Shown here: in pieces, positions 37,212 to 47,123 of the stretch
Layout of the letters: each line of letters begins with the position of its first letter
Position numbering within the stretch: position 1 is the stretch's first letter
Source of the DNA: Alphaproteobacteria bacterium
GTDB lineage: Bacteria > Pseudomonadota > Alphaproteobacteria > Rhizobiales > Rhizobiaceae
Reading direction: 5' to 3'
NCBI GenBank assembly: GCA_024280375.1
Contig: JAJRQF010000028.1
Location: 1-64,000 of the forward strand
DNA length: 64,000 nt
Program-made: the position numbers and the translations under genes
The notes under the pieces: model-generated
Seen by the model: the letters and a program-made list of their open reading frames with translations, nothing else
The model's database searches: none
What the model was told of the DNA's origin: nothing

Positions 37212-39776
37212 CTATTGAACTTCCTGTGCCTCCTGCCCCGTATAGGGAGAAGGATCATTTCGGTCCATCGCGCCCGGGCGAAGATTGAACAGGATCAACA
37301 AAGGAGCCGCGATAAAGATTGATGAATACGTACCCACAAAAATGCCGAATATCATAGCGAAAGTGAATGATGCAAGAACTTCACCGCCGAGGAAATACAA
37401 GGCAACCAAAGCCAGCAACGTGGTCAACGACGTCAAAACTGTCCGCGATAGCGTGTGGTTGATCGACATATCCAAAAGGTCGGGGATCGACATCTTCTTA
37501 TATTTTCTAAGATTCTCCCTAATTCGGTCGTAGACAACCACCGTATCATTCAAGGAATAGCCTACGATCGTCAAAATCGCCGCAATAGATGATAAATTGA
37601 ACTCCAATTGCAGAATGGCAAACATACCGATGGTCAAGATCACATCATGTGTTGTCGCAAGAATAGCACCAATGGCAAACTGCCACTCAAATCTGAACCA
37701 GATATAGACCATAATCGCCATCAGAGCCGCAAATACAGCGATGCCTCCGGCTTGAGCAAGCTCGCCTGATACCGTCGGCCCAACAACCTCAACCCGGCGA
37801 AAATCATAATCAGCACTGAGCGCATCACGAACCTTTGTTACAACAGTTTGTTCGGCATTTTCGCCGCTATCTTGCGATTCTACCCGTATTAAGACTTCGT
37901 TCTTGGCACCAAATTCCTGCACTTGCACTTCGCCAAGATTGAGATCCCCCAACGTCGTTCTAATGGCTGCCACATCTGCCGTATCCTGTTTCGACTGAAC
38001 TTCAAGCAATGTCCCGCCGCGGAAATCGATGCCCAGATTCAACCCGATTGCCACAAACAAACCCAGTGATATTACCAACGTTGCTGTAGATGCCGGAAAG
38101 GATATTTTCCGTAATTTCATAAACTTGATGCTGGTTTTGTCCGGTACAAACTTGATCAATCGTCTTGGCAATTCAGTTGGTCGCTTGATCTTGATCCACC
38201 ATGACATCAGTAACCGGGTCAAGGTGAACGCTGTAAACACCGACGTAATAATACCAACAGCGAGCGTTACCGCAAAACCGCGAATAGGACCAGAACCCAG
38301 ATAGAATAAAATAAATGCCGCAATCAGGGTGGTGATATTCGCATCCAAAATTGTGCCAAGCGCCTGCTTAAAGCCCGCATCAATGGATTGAATAAGCGAT
38401 CGGCCACCGCGACGTTCCTCACGAATTCGCTCGAAAATCAGCACGTTGGCATCCACCGCCATGCCCATCGTCAATACGATACCGGCAATACCCGGCAAGG
38501 TAAGGGTTGCGCCAATAAACGACAGCACACCAATAATCATCACCATATTGGCCAGCAACGCAATATTGGCAAGAATACCAAGCGTACTATAGGCAAACAG
38601 CATAAACACCACCACGGCAATGGCGGCAATAATGGCGGCAATCTTGCCGGAATCAACCGAATCCTGTCCAAGGCCCGGACCAACCGTGCGCTCTTCCACA
38701 ATCGTCAGGTCCGCAGGCAAAGCACCGGCACGCATCAGGATTGCCAGATTATTGGCAGTTTCAACGGTAAAATTACCGGAGATCTGACCGGAACCGCCCA
38801 AAATCGCCGAACGAATTACCGGCGCAGATATAACCTCATTATCCAGCACAATGGCAAAACGTCGGCCCACATTACGGGAGGAAATTTCGCCGAAACGTCG
38901 CGCACCTTTTGTATCAAAACGGAAAGTTACCAGCGGCTCATTGGTCTGTGGGTCAAATCCTGGCTGCGCATCAACGAGACTATCGCCATCCACCTCCACA
39001 CGCTTTTTAATCACGTAGGGAATATTCTCATCTTCACTGGAATACAGCAACTCAGAATCAGCCGGTGGACGGGTTCGAAGTGCCTCCTGCGGGCTTGCCT
39101 CTTCATTGACCATTCGAAACGCCAGCTTAGCTGTTTTATCAAGAATTTCCTTCAAGCGCTCAGGGTTATCAAGGCCCGGCACCTGTACGATAATCCGGTC
39201 ATCGCCCTGCCGCTGGATAATCGGTTCTGTTGTACCAAGCTCATCAATACGACGCCTGATTACTTCGATCGATTGGGAAACAACAGACTGCATACGGGAT
39301 TCAAGACCATCATTGGTCAATTCAAATCTTAGTAGGCCCGGCTCTGGCTCACTCATTTCAACTTCAGTGATAATACCAGCGCCAAATAGTCCTGAATTAA
39401 TCGGAGACGAAAGCTCTGTAAGGCGCCTTTTCGCTTCTTCCAGATTATCAAGATTTCTGATTCGGACCTGAACAATTCGACCCTTGCCGGAAAGATTGGC
39501 GTAGCTGATCTTTTTCTCGTTTCTGGGCCGCAACAACGATTTAACGTCATCGCGCAACACTTCCAGCCGTTCGGCAACCACCCCTTCTCGCTCAACCTTG
39601 AGCATCAAATGCGAGCCGCCCTGCAAATCAAGGCCCAGCGTCAGTCGTTGTTTCGGTACCCAATCAGGAAATGCCTTTAAGGTACTTTCCGAGATCAGAT
39701 TTGGTGCAGTAAACATGGCGGCAAGCACCACCACTGCCACGATCATAACAACTTTCCAACGAGAAAAATGTAGCAT
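37212..39776 (-). CDS. secDF: Fused protein-export membrane protein SecDF
   Basis: An 854-residue fusion of SecD and SecF, the proton-driven RND-type accessory to SecYEG. The SecD half has an N-terminal helix, LGLDLQGGSHLML, a large periplasmic domain and the VFERIREERR motif after helix 4. The SecF half starts near residue 555 with ISFPASTATLVISLG and contains LGIDFRGGTLLEV and VVVYDRIRENLRK. All twelve membrane segments can be placed. It lies downstream of yajC on the same strand and upstream of the Mth938 gene. Confidence 0.96.
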   Translation of the reverse strand: MLHFSRWKVVMIVAVVVLAAMFTAPNLISESTLKAFPDWVPKQRLTLGLDLQGGSHLMLKVEREGVVAERLEVLRDDVKSLLRPRNEKKISYANLSGKGRIVQVRIRNLDNLEEAKRRLTELSSPINSGLFGAGIITEVEMSEPEPGLLRFELTNDGLESRMQSVVSQSIEVIRRRIDELGTTEPIIQRQGDDRIIVQVPGLDNPERLKEILDKTAKLAFRMVNEEASPQEALRTRPPADSELLYSSEDENIPYVIKKRVEVDGDSLVDAQPGFDPQTNEPLVTFRFDTKGARRFGEISSRNVGRRFAIVLDNEVISAPVIRSAILGGSGQISGNFTVETANNLAILMRAGALPADLTIVEERTVGPGLGQDSVDSGKIAAIIAAIAVVVFMLFAYSTLGILANIALLANMVMIIGVLSFIGATLTLPGIAGIVLTMGMAVDANVLIFERIREERRGGRSLIQSIDAGFKQALGTILDANITTLIAAFILFYLGSGPIRGFAVTLAVGIITSVFTAFTLTRLLMSWWIKIKRPTELPRRLIKFVPDKTSIKFMKLRKISFPASTATLVISLGLFVAIGLNLGIDFRGGTLLEVQSKQDTADVAAIRTTLGDLNLGEVQVQEFGAKNEVLIRVESQDSGENAEQTVVTKVRDALSADYDFRRVEVVGPTVSGELAQAGGIAVFAALMAIMVYIWFRFEWQFAIGAILATTHDVILTIGMFAILQLEFNLSSIAAILTIVGYSLNDTVVVYDRIRENLRKYKKMSIPDLLDMSINHTLSRTVLTSLTTLLALVALYFLGGEVLASFTFAMIFGIFVGTYSSIFIAAPLLILFNLRPGAMDRNDPSPYTGQEAQEVQ

Positions 39777-39846
39777 TATCTATCCGATAGTTCGTTAAAT
39801 TTAGTAAGAGCTAAATGTACTGCGCTTTAATTGCCCGCAACTACAC

Positions 39847-40236
39847 TCACTTTTTTGTGGCGGATTTTTTGGGGTCTGGTTTTTTTGAACCAGTCTTTTT
39901 GTCCGACGCATCCTTGTTAGCCGCAACAGGAGCACCTTTAACCCGCACATCGCTCAACATGCTGCGCAATACACGTACGCGCACATCTTTTGCCAACTCA
40001 ACTTCCAGCTCATTATCATCGACCACCTTGGTAACTTTCGCCACCAGGCCACCGCCAGTAATAACGGTGTCGTTGCGGCGTATGGCGGCCAGCATCTCTG
40101 TACGTTTTTTTGCCTGTTGACGTTGCGGCCGAATGATCAAAAAATACATGATCACAAACATCAGGACCAAAGGAATCAGCAAATCAAACCCACCGCCGCC
40201 GCCAAAACCTTGCGCTAAAATAGGTGAAACATTCAT
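39847..40236 (-). CDS. yajC: Preprotein translocase subunit YajC
   Basis: The 129-residue protein has one membrane helix (LLIPLVLMFVIMYFLII) followed by the family motif RPQRQQAKKRTEML and a basic soluble domain with GDTV-like NDTVITGGGLVAKV. It forms the SecDF-YajC complex. The C-terminal tail is rich in Lys and Ser (DKKTGSKKPDPKKSATKK), longer than in E. coli YajC (110 residues). It is the first gene of the secDF operon, with a ~210-bp divergent region separating it from the DUF815 gene. Confidence 0.96.
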   Translation of the reverse strand: MNVSPILAQGFGGGGGFDLLIPLVLMFVIMYFLIIRPQRQQAKKRTEMLAAIRRNDTVITGGGLVAKVTKVVDDNELEVELAKDVRVRVLRSMLSDVRVKGAPVAANKDASDKKTGSKKPDPKKSATKK

Positions 40237-40449
40237 TTTGATATCCTCGAATTCTCTGGTTGCAGAAAGCGGTCAATCCGCTCATTCTATATTTTGCCGG
40301 ACTATAATCATCGCGCGCGGCATTGCAATCTTTCACTTGGTCCAACTGCGTTCATTTTTCAAGTCTGAAGTCAGGCTTTATCTGTGTTCTCAACCGTGAT
40401 AAGCGAATTTTACGACGATTAGTTCGTTTTTTATTTTTTTGAGCCTGAA

Positions 40450-41331
40450 ATGAGAAGAAATTTGGAAAAAGATCCTGTCAAACTGCTGGTTGAAAAATTG
40501 GACCGAATCTCGGAGCTAATTGAACGAGGCGTTCCTAAAGCCAGCCCGAAAAACGATCTTGATATCGCCAGTGCCTTCATTTGGCAGCCTGAAAACCATT
40601 GGCTGAAGCCTGTTCAAAAGGTCAATCGGGTCGATATGAGTTTACTAAAGGGCATTGACCGTGTTCGTGATATTTTGAGCGCCAATACCGAAAATTTCGC
40701 AAATGGTTTCCCGGCAAACAATGCCCTGCTTTGGGGCGCGCGTGGCATGGGAAAATCCTCACTGGTTAAGGCGATCCATGCCTCGATCAATCTTAAGCAT
40801 GAAAACAATCCAATTAAGCTGATAGAAATTCACCGCGAAGATATCGAATCGCTCCCTGAATTGATGAATATATTGCGCGACCAATCTAGCCGAATCATTC
40901 TTTTTTGCGATGATCTCTCATTTGATAGTGACGACACCTCCTACAAATCTCTAAAAGCGGCACTCGATGGTGGCGTTGAAGGTAGGCCTGAGAACACAAT
41001 ATTTTTCGCAACATCCAATCGCCGTCACCTTTTGCCCCGCGATATGATTGATAATGAGCGATCAACCGCAATCACACCGGGAGAAGCGGTTGAGGAAAAA
41101 GTATCACTGTCGGACAGATTTGGCCTTTGGCTTGGATTTCATAAATGCAGTCAAGATGAATATCTGGAAATGGTGGTCGGCTATGTTGAACACTATAAAC
41201 TGGATATTCCAGCTGATGATTTGCGACAAAAGGCATTGGAATGGTCGACCACCAGAGGTTCAAGATCAGGCCGGGTTGCCTGGCAGTTTGTTCAGGATCT
41301 TGCGGGCGCGTTGCACATCAAAATTGACTAG
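40450..41331 (+). CDS. DUF815 family AAA-type ATPase
   Basis: The 293-residue cytosolic P-loop protein has Walker A in LLWGARGMGKSSLVK, Walker B in RIILFCDDLSFD, a sensor-1 region with FFATSNRRHLLP and a C-terminal helical domain. The family is widespread, but its function is not established. The gene is on the opposite strand from the surrounding export and cell-wall genes and shares the divergent region with yajC. Its stop codon (TAG at 41329-41331) is part of the CTAG end of a MITE that begins here. Confidence 0.9.
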   Translation: MRRNLEKDPVKLLVEKLDRISELIERGVPKASPKNDLDIASAFIWQPENHWLKPVQKVNRVDMSLLKGIDRVRDILSANTENFANGFPANNALLWGARGMGKSSLVKAIHASINLKHENNPIKLIEIHREDIESLPELMNILRDQSSRIILFCDDLSFDSDDTSYKSLKAALDGGVEGRPENTIFFATSNRRHLLPRDMIDNERSTAITPGEAVEEKVSLSDRFGLWLGFHKCSQDEYLEMVVGYVEHYKLDIPADDLRQKALEWSTTRGSRSGRVAWQFVQDLAGALHIKID

Positions 41332-41444
41332 GGTCTGAACCCAATTAAGATTACGAACTGTGTTGGAGGTAAAATGGTTCAAATCAATGAGAAAAATACA
41401 GGCGATGCTGCACAGCCGTATTCCTAATTGAGTCCAGACCCTAG
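41328..41444. mobile_element. 117-bp MITE with imperfect terminal inverted repeats and CTAG ends
   Basis: The left end CTAGGGTCTGAACCCAATTA and the reverse complement of the right end CTAGGGTCTGGACTCAATTA match closely, and the similarity continues for about 35 bases. CTAG occurs at both borders (41328-41331, 41441-41444), the type of target described for IS427-like IS5-family elements. Inside is a 17-codon frame (MVQINEKNTGDAAQPYS) behind a strong GGAGG, probably a relic of a transposase start. It contains no transposase, so it would have moved in trans. Confidence 0.78.
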
Positions 41445-41548
41445 AGCATATCTCGTTCATTGGCATTCACTCAATATGCTTTATCTATCTGTTTTCGCTT
41501 GGTCTTTATTCCTAAAACCGGTGCCCACTTTTAGGAGACAAGCTTTAA
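41443..41548. repeat. Dispersed two-hairpin repeat, copy 3 (no nested insertion)
   Basis: It has the same order as copy 2: AGCATAT...ATATGCT hairpin, TTTATCTATCTGTTTTCGCTTGGTC, then TTCCTAAAA-CCGGTGCCCAC-TTTTAGGAGACAAGCTTT. The loop of the second hairpin is intact, so this copy defines the ancestral form. It directly abuts the MITE at 41444, and the shared CTAG suggests the MITE inserted at its edge. Confidence 0.85.
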
Positions 41549-41551
41549 CCA

Positions 41552-41589
41552 CCAGCAACGAGGGCCCACCCGTAGGTGAGCCCTGCTGG
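41552..41589. other. Two-part hairpin downstream of the M23 peptidase gene
   Basis: CCAGCA (41552-41557) pairs with TGCTGG (41584-41589), and inside it GGGCCCACC pairs with GGTGAGCCC (one mismatch) around the loop CGTA. No T-run follows on either strand, so it is not a standard terminator, but it lies at the 3' side of the minus-strand peptidase gene. It may stabilise the mRNA end. Confidence 0.5.
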
Positions 41590-41650
41590 AGATCGCATTC
41601 AACCGTTGGCTAAAGAGCAAACAGTAAAATGCAATAACATTCGAGAGTTT

Positions 41651-43228
41651 TTAGGAGCGCTTAAGATGTTTAAGCGGGTTCACCGGATTTGAATTCTTGC
41701 GAAGTTCAAAGTGAATTTTTGGAATTGTCGCGGTGCCGGTTCGACCTGAGCGCGCAATCGTCTGGCCACGGCGAACGGTGTCACCCCGGCTCACCAGATT
41801 TCGGCTCGAATGGGCATACGCAGAAACCCAGCCGCCTGCATGGCGTACCAATATCAGTTTACCGAACTCTTCCAGTTCACTACCGGCATAAATTACGGTG
41901 CCATTTTCAGTGGCCTTAACGGCTGTACCAACCGGCACGGAAATATCAATGCCATCGTTTGGCGACCCATTTAGTTTGGAACCAAATTTAGAAACCACAC
42001 GGCCTTTCGCCGGCCAGCGGAATTTGGAAACACCGGTTTGACTTGGCGTTGCAACTTTTTCCGATGCGCGACGCGCAATATTTGCTGAAACATCCGGGCG
42101 CGTATAAGGCACAGGCCGGTTGTTTTTGTTAAACTTGCGGTTGGCGCGGCGCGGAACGGCACTTGCTGTGCCGGTTACAAACGGATCGGACTTTTGCGTA
42201 CTTGCAAAGGTCGATGATCCAGCCCCGGCTTGATTGGGGATTCTTATTTTTTGGCCCAGCCGTACAACATCGCCACTCATGGAGTTTGCATCACGGATTG
42301 CATCTTTATTGACACCATATTTTTGCGCAATACCGCCCAACGTATCGCCGGATGAAACCAAATGAACCTTTGGTCCACCAATCGCTATCCGTCTGGTCGC
42401 AGGCGACGAAATATTTCGCGCGCTACGCCGGGTATTTGGCGTTGGTGTTGCAATATGCGACGTTGCCACTTCACCTTCATATCCACGAGAACTTCGTGAC
42501 GCCCGAGTTTTATTATTGTTATCGGGTGCAGATACGGCAGCTTTTCTTGAATAGGTATAGGTCGGGATTAAAATAGATTGTCCGGCCGCAACATTGTTGG
42601 CGTTGGATATATTGTTAACACGCTTGATTTGTTTAACTGGCACACCATATCGGCGCGAAAGGTTGTGCAGGTTTTCACCGCGGCGCAAGCGTACTCTCGT
42701 ACCCCCAACAGCCGTCCAGCCAACTTTTGAAGCATCATTGGTAACTGAATTCGTTTGGCGATTGGCTACAGGCAACCGATCATTCAACTTTCGGGTTGAG
42801 GCCACTTTAGTGCGAACGGTCTCAAATTTTCCTTCGGGCAAATTTGGCGCAAGGTTCACAGGTTTGCCAATTGGCGCTCTCTCAATGACTGATTTCCGAA
42901 CCACCTGACGCGCCCTCGGCTTCAAAGCTTTGCGGGAAATATCCCCCGGATAAGGCTGAGAAACCGCCACGCGTTTTCGAGCGGCTTTCTTTACCCGATT
43001 ACCAGTAGATGCGGTCGTTAGACTATCGACATCACCGGGATAAGGCTGATTTGGAATATCCGATTTTCGAATTATCGAGCGCTGATTGCCAGTCGGCAAA
43101 GCGGCTGTATAGGGATCATCCAGCCGACTGAAGTCAGAACTACACCCCGCCCCCAATATGGCCATTATGGAAATTACAGCTGCCCGCGACATTAGTTTGC
43201 CACGTCTATTTGATACGCAATTACTCAT
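41651..43228 (-). CDS. LysM/M23 peptidoglycan metallopeptidase lipoprotein (NlpD-like)
   Basis: The 525-residue outer-membrane or periplasmic protein has a lipoprotein signal (IMAILGAGC, Cys 29 if the ATG at 43228 is used, Cys 17 from the ATG at 43192). Two LysM domains follow (VRLRRGENLHNLSRRYGVPV, VHLVSSGDTLGGIAQKYGV). The C-terminal M23 domain starts near residue 400 with FRWPAKGRVVSKFG, and has NDGIDISVPVGTAVKATENG, SAYAHSSR and IHFELRKN. The expected first zinc His (NxGxDI region, usually HxGxDI) is Asn here, as in many NlpD-type activators of amidases that are not themselves active. The long middle is Pro/Arg/Lys-rich. It belongs to the pcm-surE-serS block. Confidence 0.9.
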   Translation of the reverse strand: MSNCVSNRRGKLMSRAAVISIMAILGAGCSSDFSRLDDPYTAALPTGNQRSIIRKSDIPNQPYPGDVDSLTTASTGNRVKKAARKRVAVSQPYPGDISRKALKPRARQVVRKSVIERAPIGKPVNLAPNLPEGKFETVRTKVASTRKLNDRLPVANRQTNSVTNDASKVGWTAVGGTRVRLRRGENLHNLSRRYGVPVKQIKRVNNISNANNVAAGQSILIPTYTYSRKAAVSAPDNNNKTRASRSSRGYEGEVATSHIATPTPNTRRSARNISSPATRRIAIGGPKVHLVSSGDTLGGIAQKYGVNKDAIRDANSMSGDVVRLGQKIRIPNQAGAGSSTFASTQKSDPFVTGTASAVPRRANRKFNKNNRPVPYTRPDVSANIARRASEKVATPSQTGVSKFRWPAKGRVVSKFGSKLNGSPNDGIDISVPVGTAVKATENGTVIYAGSELEEFGKLILVRHAGGWVSAYAHSSRNLVSRGDTVRRGQTIARSGRTGTATIPKIHFELRKNSNPVNPLKHLKRS

Positions 43229-43332
43229 CGGTCTTCCCGCAGTTTACTCATTACTACGAGATGATTAGATATTATTTACGTTAATCGAGGGTTAAGGACG
43301 ATCAATTCAATCAATATAGCCATTGATGCGTC

Positions 43333-43395
43333 CCTTTATTGTCGCGTGTCTTTATTCCCAAAACAGATCCCCGCTTTTGGGAGACAAGCTCTAGA
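43333..43395. repeat. Dispersed hairpin repeat, copy 4 (diverged, single hairpin)
   Basis: TCTTTATTCCCAAAACAGATCCCCGCTTTTGGGAGACAAGCTCTAG gives a hairpin TCCCAAAA/TTTTGGGA with the same GAGACAAGCT edge as the other copies, but its loop and second half have diverged. Its right edge contains the TAG stop codon of pcm (read as CTA at 43391-43393). Confidence 0.75.
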
Positions 43396-44059
43396 GGAAT
43401 TCCGCGATGCCTGAACGAAGCGGCGCCATTCTAACGGGAAACAAATCCTCACGGTCAAACCGGCTCCCGACTTTAGTCAACCGGGTGAGCATTTGCTTTT
43501 CTTCGGGGTCGCCAATCGCCGTAAGCATGATACCGCCAGAAGTCAGATGATCCAGATATTGACGCGGGAGACCTGAAAACGAACCATTGACGACAATACG
43601 GTCAAACAGCCGCTGATCACTAACCCCGTCCCGACCATCTGCCTGTTGAGCAATAATATTATCAATATCCAAATGCTCAAAACGCTGCTTGGCGCTCTCG
43701 ATAAGTGAACGATACCGGTCGACAGTTACTATCTTTTTTGCAAGTCTGGAAATAATCGCAGCCTGATACCCCGTACCCGTGCCAACTTCCAACACCGTTT
43801 GATCAGATGAAATATCCATCGCATGCACCGTGCGAATAACCTGATCAACACCGGTCATCGATTGGCCGCAGTCCATTGGAAACGATCGCGAAAAATAGGG
43901 CTTGTCGATACAATGAACCGGTACAAAACGATCCCGCGGGGTCTGCTCAATGGCTTCAAGCAAATTGATTTCATCAATTCCCAACGCACGCAACCTCAAC
44001 AAAAGCGCCATCAGCCCTTCGTTTTTTAACTGTCGCTCAAGTCCTTTTTGAGTCAGCAT
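43391..44059 (-). CDS. pcm: Protein-L-isoaspartate O-methyltransferase
   Basis: This SAM-dependent methyltransferase starts repair of isoaspartyl residues in damaged proteins. The 222-residue protein has the SAM-binding LEVGTGTGYQAAIIS and VTVDRY segments, the GQSMTGVDQVIR motif near the active site and the DRIVVNGSFSGLP strand. Its start overlaps the surE stop by one base (TAATG), the classic surE-pcm pair. The last codon and stop lie at the edge of dispersed repeat copy 4. Confidence 0.94.
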   Translation of the reverse strand: MLTQKGLERQLKNEGLMALLLRLRALGIDEINLLEAIEQTPRDRFVPVHCIDKPYFSRSFPMDCGQSMTGVDQVIRTVHAMDISSDQTVLEVGTGTGYQAAIISRLAKKIVTVDRYRSLIESAKQRFEHLDIDNIIAQQADGRDGVSDQRLFDRIVVNGSFSGLPRQYLDHLTSGGIMLTAIGDPEEKQMLTRLTKVGSRFDREDLFPVRMAPLRSGIAEFL

Positions 44060-44826
44060 TACAAGGTGACCTTACTTACCGCATCGCCCAACCGGGCAAG
44101 ATTATCCATATCCGTGAGATTGGTTTTCAACGGCGTTATCGATATTTTATTGTCAGCCAGTGCCTGAATATCGCTACCATTTTGATAGACCGGCTCCTTG
44201 CCCTGAAACCTAAGCCAGTAATAGGGGAAATTTCTCCCGTCAGCGCGCTCTTCGATATGGAGCGAGTGCATAAATTTCCCCTGACTGGCAACGCTGCATC
44301 CTTGCACTTCGTCCGGTGCGCAATTCGGAAAATTTACATTCAAAAACGTACCCTCGGGCAAATCATAGTCAATCAGCTGCCGCAAAACGGCTGGCGCATG
44401 GGTTTCGGCCGTTTGCCAGGGCACAATGCGGCGGTCATCAAAATCATAGCCTTGCGAAAGTGCGACCGACTTAATCCCCATCAACATACCCTCCATAGCA
44501 CCTGCAACAGTACCGGAGTAATTGACAAAATCGCCAATATTATAGCCGGAATTCACCCCCGACAAAATAAGGTCCGGTGGTTCCGGCATCAACTCGCGAA
44601 CCGCCATAATAACGCAATCCGTCGGCGTGCCATCCACCGCAAAACGCCGATCATCATATTTGCGCACTCGAAGTGGATGATTGAGTGTCAACGCGTGGGC
44701 AATACCACTTTGATCGGTCTGCGGTGCAACCATCCACACATCATCAGAAAGCGTGCGGGCAATCCGCTCAAGCACGTCAAAACCCTCGTCATGAATAGAA
44801 TCGTCATTGGTGAGAAGTATGCGCAT
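44059..44826 (-). CDS. surE: 5'/3'-nucleotidase SurE
   Basis: The 255-residue metal-dependent phosphatase acts on nucleoside monophosphates. The metal-binding Asp pair is in [15 protein letters not shown] at the N-terminus, followed by [29 protein letters not shown] (metal Asn) and [12 protein letters not shown]. It lies in the serS-surE-pcm block, 38 bases after serS and overlapping pcm by one base. Confidence 0.96.
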   Translation of the reverse strand: MRILLTNDDSIHDEGFDVLERIARTLSDDVWMVAPQTDQSGIAHALTLNHPLRVRKYDDRRFAVDGTPTDCVIMAVRELMPEPPDLILSGVNSGYNIGDFVNYSGTVAGAMEGMLMGIKSVALSQGYDFDDRRIVPWQTAETHAPAVLRQLIDYDLPEGTFLNVNFPNCAPDEVQGCSVASQGKFMHSLHIEERADGRNFPYYWLRFQGKEPVYQNGSDIQALADNKISITPLKTNLTDMDNLARLGDAVSKVTL

Positions 44827-44864
44827 TAAAAATCCAGATTAAGTAAATGGGATTGTCGTTTGAT

Positions 44865-46139
44865 TTAACCTATTTTTTCAATGCTGCCCATATAGGGCTT
44901 CAAAGCATTGGGCACCGTTATTGAACCATCTTCGTTTTGATAGTTTTCAAGCACAGCAATTAACGCCCGGCCAACAGCAATGCCAGAGCCGTTTAAAGTA
45001 TGGCAAAATTGAATTTGTTTCTCACCGTCCACCCGGTAACGCGCATTCATGCGGCGGGCCTGATAGTCATCGCAGAGCGAACAGCTGGAGATTTCGCGAT
45101 AGGCTTTTTGCCCCGGCAACCAGACTTCGATATCATAGGTCTTACGGGCAGATATACCCATATCGCCGGTACATAGAACCATAACACGGTAATGCAGATC
45201 AAGCCGTTTCAACACTTCCTCGGCGCAGGAAAGCATGCGCTCCAATTCGTCCTTGGAACCTTCTTTGCCGGTTACAGAAACCATTTCCACCTTGGGGAAT
45301 TGATGTTGGCGCAACATGCCCCTGGTATCACGTCCGGCAGACCCAGCCTCGGAACGAAAACACGGCGTAAGCGCCGTTACCCTGATTGGCAATTCATCGG
45401 CCAGATAGGTTTTCTCCCGCGCAAGATTGGTAAGCGGAACCTCAGCCGTCGGAATAAGCCAGCGGCCATCTTCGGTACGAAACAAATCTTCGGCGAACTT
45501 AGGCAGCTGCCCGGTTCCAAATACAGCCTCGTCGCGCACCAAAAGCGGCGGATTGATCTCGCTATAGCCATGCTCTTCAGTGTGCAAATCAAGCATGAAT
45601 TGGCCAAGTGCCCGTTCAAGCCGCGCCAGCTGACCGCGCAATACAACAAATCGGCTGCCTGAAATTTTTGCAGCCGTTTCAAAATCCATCAAACCAAGGT
45701 CTTCACCAAGTTCAAAATGTTCCTTCGGCTCATAATTAAAATCGCGCTTTTCGCCAAATGTGCGGATTTCAACATTATCATTTTCATCCGCACCTTCCGG
45801 CACATCATCAAATGGCAGGTTGGGCAATTGGGCCAAAGCATCGTCCAGCGCGGCACTCAACGCCTTGCCCTCTTCTTCACCATCACGAATAAAAGATTTC
45901 AGTTTGGCAACCTGCGTAATTGCCTCTTGAGCGGCCGCTTCATCGCCGGATGCTTTGGCCTTGCCAATTTCCTTGGAAGCAGCATTGCGGGTTTCCTGAG
46001 CTTCCTGCAGCTTGGTCACATGGGCGCGACGCTTGTCATCCAGCTCGATCAACCGGGCCGAAGATGGAGCCGCACCACGTTTTACCTGTGCTGCGTCAAA
46101 CGCTTCAGCGTTTTCTCTTATCCATCTGATGTCAAACAT
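44865..46139 (-). CDS. serS: Seryl-tRNA synthetase
   Basis: The 424-residue class II synthetase starts with [15 protein letters not shown] and has the N-terminal tRNA-binding coiled-coil arm (about residues 30-110, Lys/Glu/Ala-rich), then motif 2 [20 protein letters not shown] and motif 3 [19 protein letters not shown]. It charges tRNA-Ser and, with selenocysteine systems, tRNA-Sec. It is the first of the serS-surE-pcm genes and lies downstream of tatC on the same strand. The 180-bp gap between them is AT-rich, without another gene. Confidence 0.97.
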   Translation of the reverse strand: MFDIRWIRENAEAFDAAQVKRGAAPSSARLIELDDKRRAHVTKLQEAQETRNAASKEIGKAKASGDEAAAQEAITQVAKLKSFIRDGEEEGKALSAALDDALAQLPNLPFDDVPEGADENDNVEIRTFGEKRDFNYEPKEHFELGEDLGLMDFETAAKISGSRFVVLRGQLARLERALGQFMLDLHTEEHGYSEINPPLLVRDEAVFGTGQLPKFAEDLFRTEDGRWLIPTAEVPLTNLAREKTYLADELPIRVTALTPCFRSEAGSAGRDTRGMLRQHQFPKVEMVSVTGKEGSKDELERMLSCAEEVLKRLDLHYRVMVLCTGDMGISARKTYDIEVWLPGQKAYREISSCSLCDDYQARRMNARYRVDGEKQIQFCHTLNGSGIAVGRALIAVLENYQNEDGSITVPNALKPYMGSIEKIG

Positions 46140-46319
46140 ACTTCACCTGATTTTGCGGCCGTTTTGGCCATTAAGTTAAAATTGTAGATAGGATATTTTA
46201 CCGGAATGAAAACCGGAATCACACATATTTCGAGATCAAATACCCCATCACCCGCACCAAGTAAAATAAATTACCATTGGAGATCGAGAAGAAACATCAA
46301 ATTCAAACATTCAAGAGTG

Positions 46320-47123
46320 CTAGCCGTCGGCTGCCTCAGCATCAGCTTCCGCCTGTTCCCGTTGACGCCGTTTTTTCTCAATATAACGGGCCGAAAGGAT
46401 CGATAGCTCATAAAGCAATAATGTCGGAGTTGCCAGACCAAGCTGGCTGATCGGGTCAGGCGGGGTCAGCACAGCTGCTGCAATAAAGGCAAGCACGACG
46501 GCATATTTGCGCTTGGACTTCAAACCATCGGCCGTAACCAGACCCGCACGCGCCAAAAGCGTAATCACCACCGGCAGCTGAAAAACCAGACCAAAAGCAA
46601 AAATCAAGGTCATAATCAAACTTAGATATTCACTGACCTTCGGCAACAGCTCAATCACCGCGCGGCCTTCGGTTGCCGTTTGCTGCATGGACAAAAAGAA
46701 GCCCATCGCTAACGGCATAATGAAAAAGAACACCAGACAGGCGCCGATTATAAACAGCACCGGCGTTGCTATCAAAAATGGCAGAAACGCGCTCCGCTCA
46801 TTTTTGTAAAGGCCGGGTGCCACAAACTTGTAAATCTGATTGGCAATTACCGGGAACGAAATGAAGAGAGAGCCAAATAGGGCAATTCGAAGCTGCACAA
46901 AGAAAAATTCCTGCGGCGCGGTATAAATCAACGTCAGGTTTTGATTTTCACCGGCAGCCCGCTCATAGGGAATGACCAGTATATTGAAAATATCATTGGC
47001 GAATATGAAGCAGATGACAAAAAATATGGCAATCGCAATCACCGCCTTGATCAGCCGTTGGCGTAGCTCAACCAAATGCTCGACCAGAGGCGCAGAGGAT
47101 TCCTGAATATCATCTTCACTCAT
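46320..47123 (-). CDS. tatC: Twin-arginine translocase subunit TatC
   Basis: The 267-residue protein with six membrane helices recognises twin-arginine signal peptides together with TatB. The N-terminal PLVEHLVELRQRLIKAV carries the conserved Glu of the signal-binding site, and YRAI-type loops and FxxxxPLxxFF motifs can be placed (LVFFFIMPLAMGFFL). The charged C-terminal tail (KKRRQREQAEADAEAADG) is longer than in E. coli. It overlaps the tatB stop by 4 bases (ATGA). Confidence 0.95.
   Translation of the reverse strand: MSEDDIQESSAPLVEHLVELRQRLIKAVIAIAIFFVICFIFANDIFNILVIPYERAAGENQNLTLIYTAPQEFFFVQLRIALFGSLFISFPVIANQIYKFVAPGLYKNERSAFLPFLIATPVLFIIGACLVFFFIMPLAMGFFLSMQQTATEGRAVIELLPKVSEYLSLIMTLIFAFGLVFQLPVVITLLARAGLVTADGLKSKRKYAVVLAFIAAAVLTPPDPISQLGLATPTLLLYELSILSARYIEKKRRQREQAEADAEAADG

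Noticed and set aside
41383-41434. Short frame MVQINEKNTGDAAQPYS with a strong ribosome site as a small gene
   Set aside because: It lies wholly inside the MITE and ends in its terminal repeat, so it is best explained as a relic of a transposase start.
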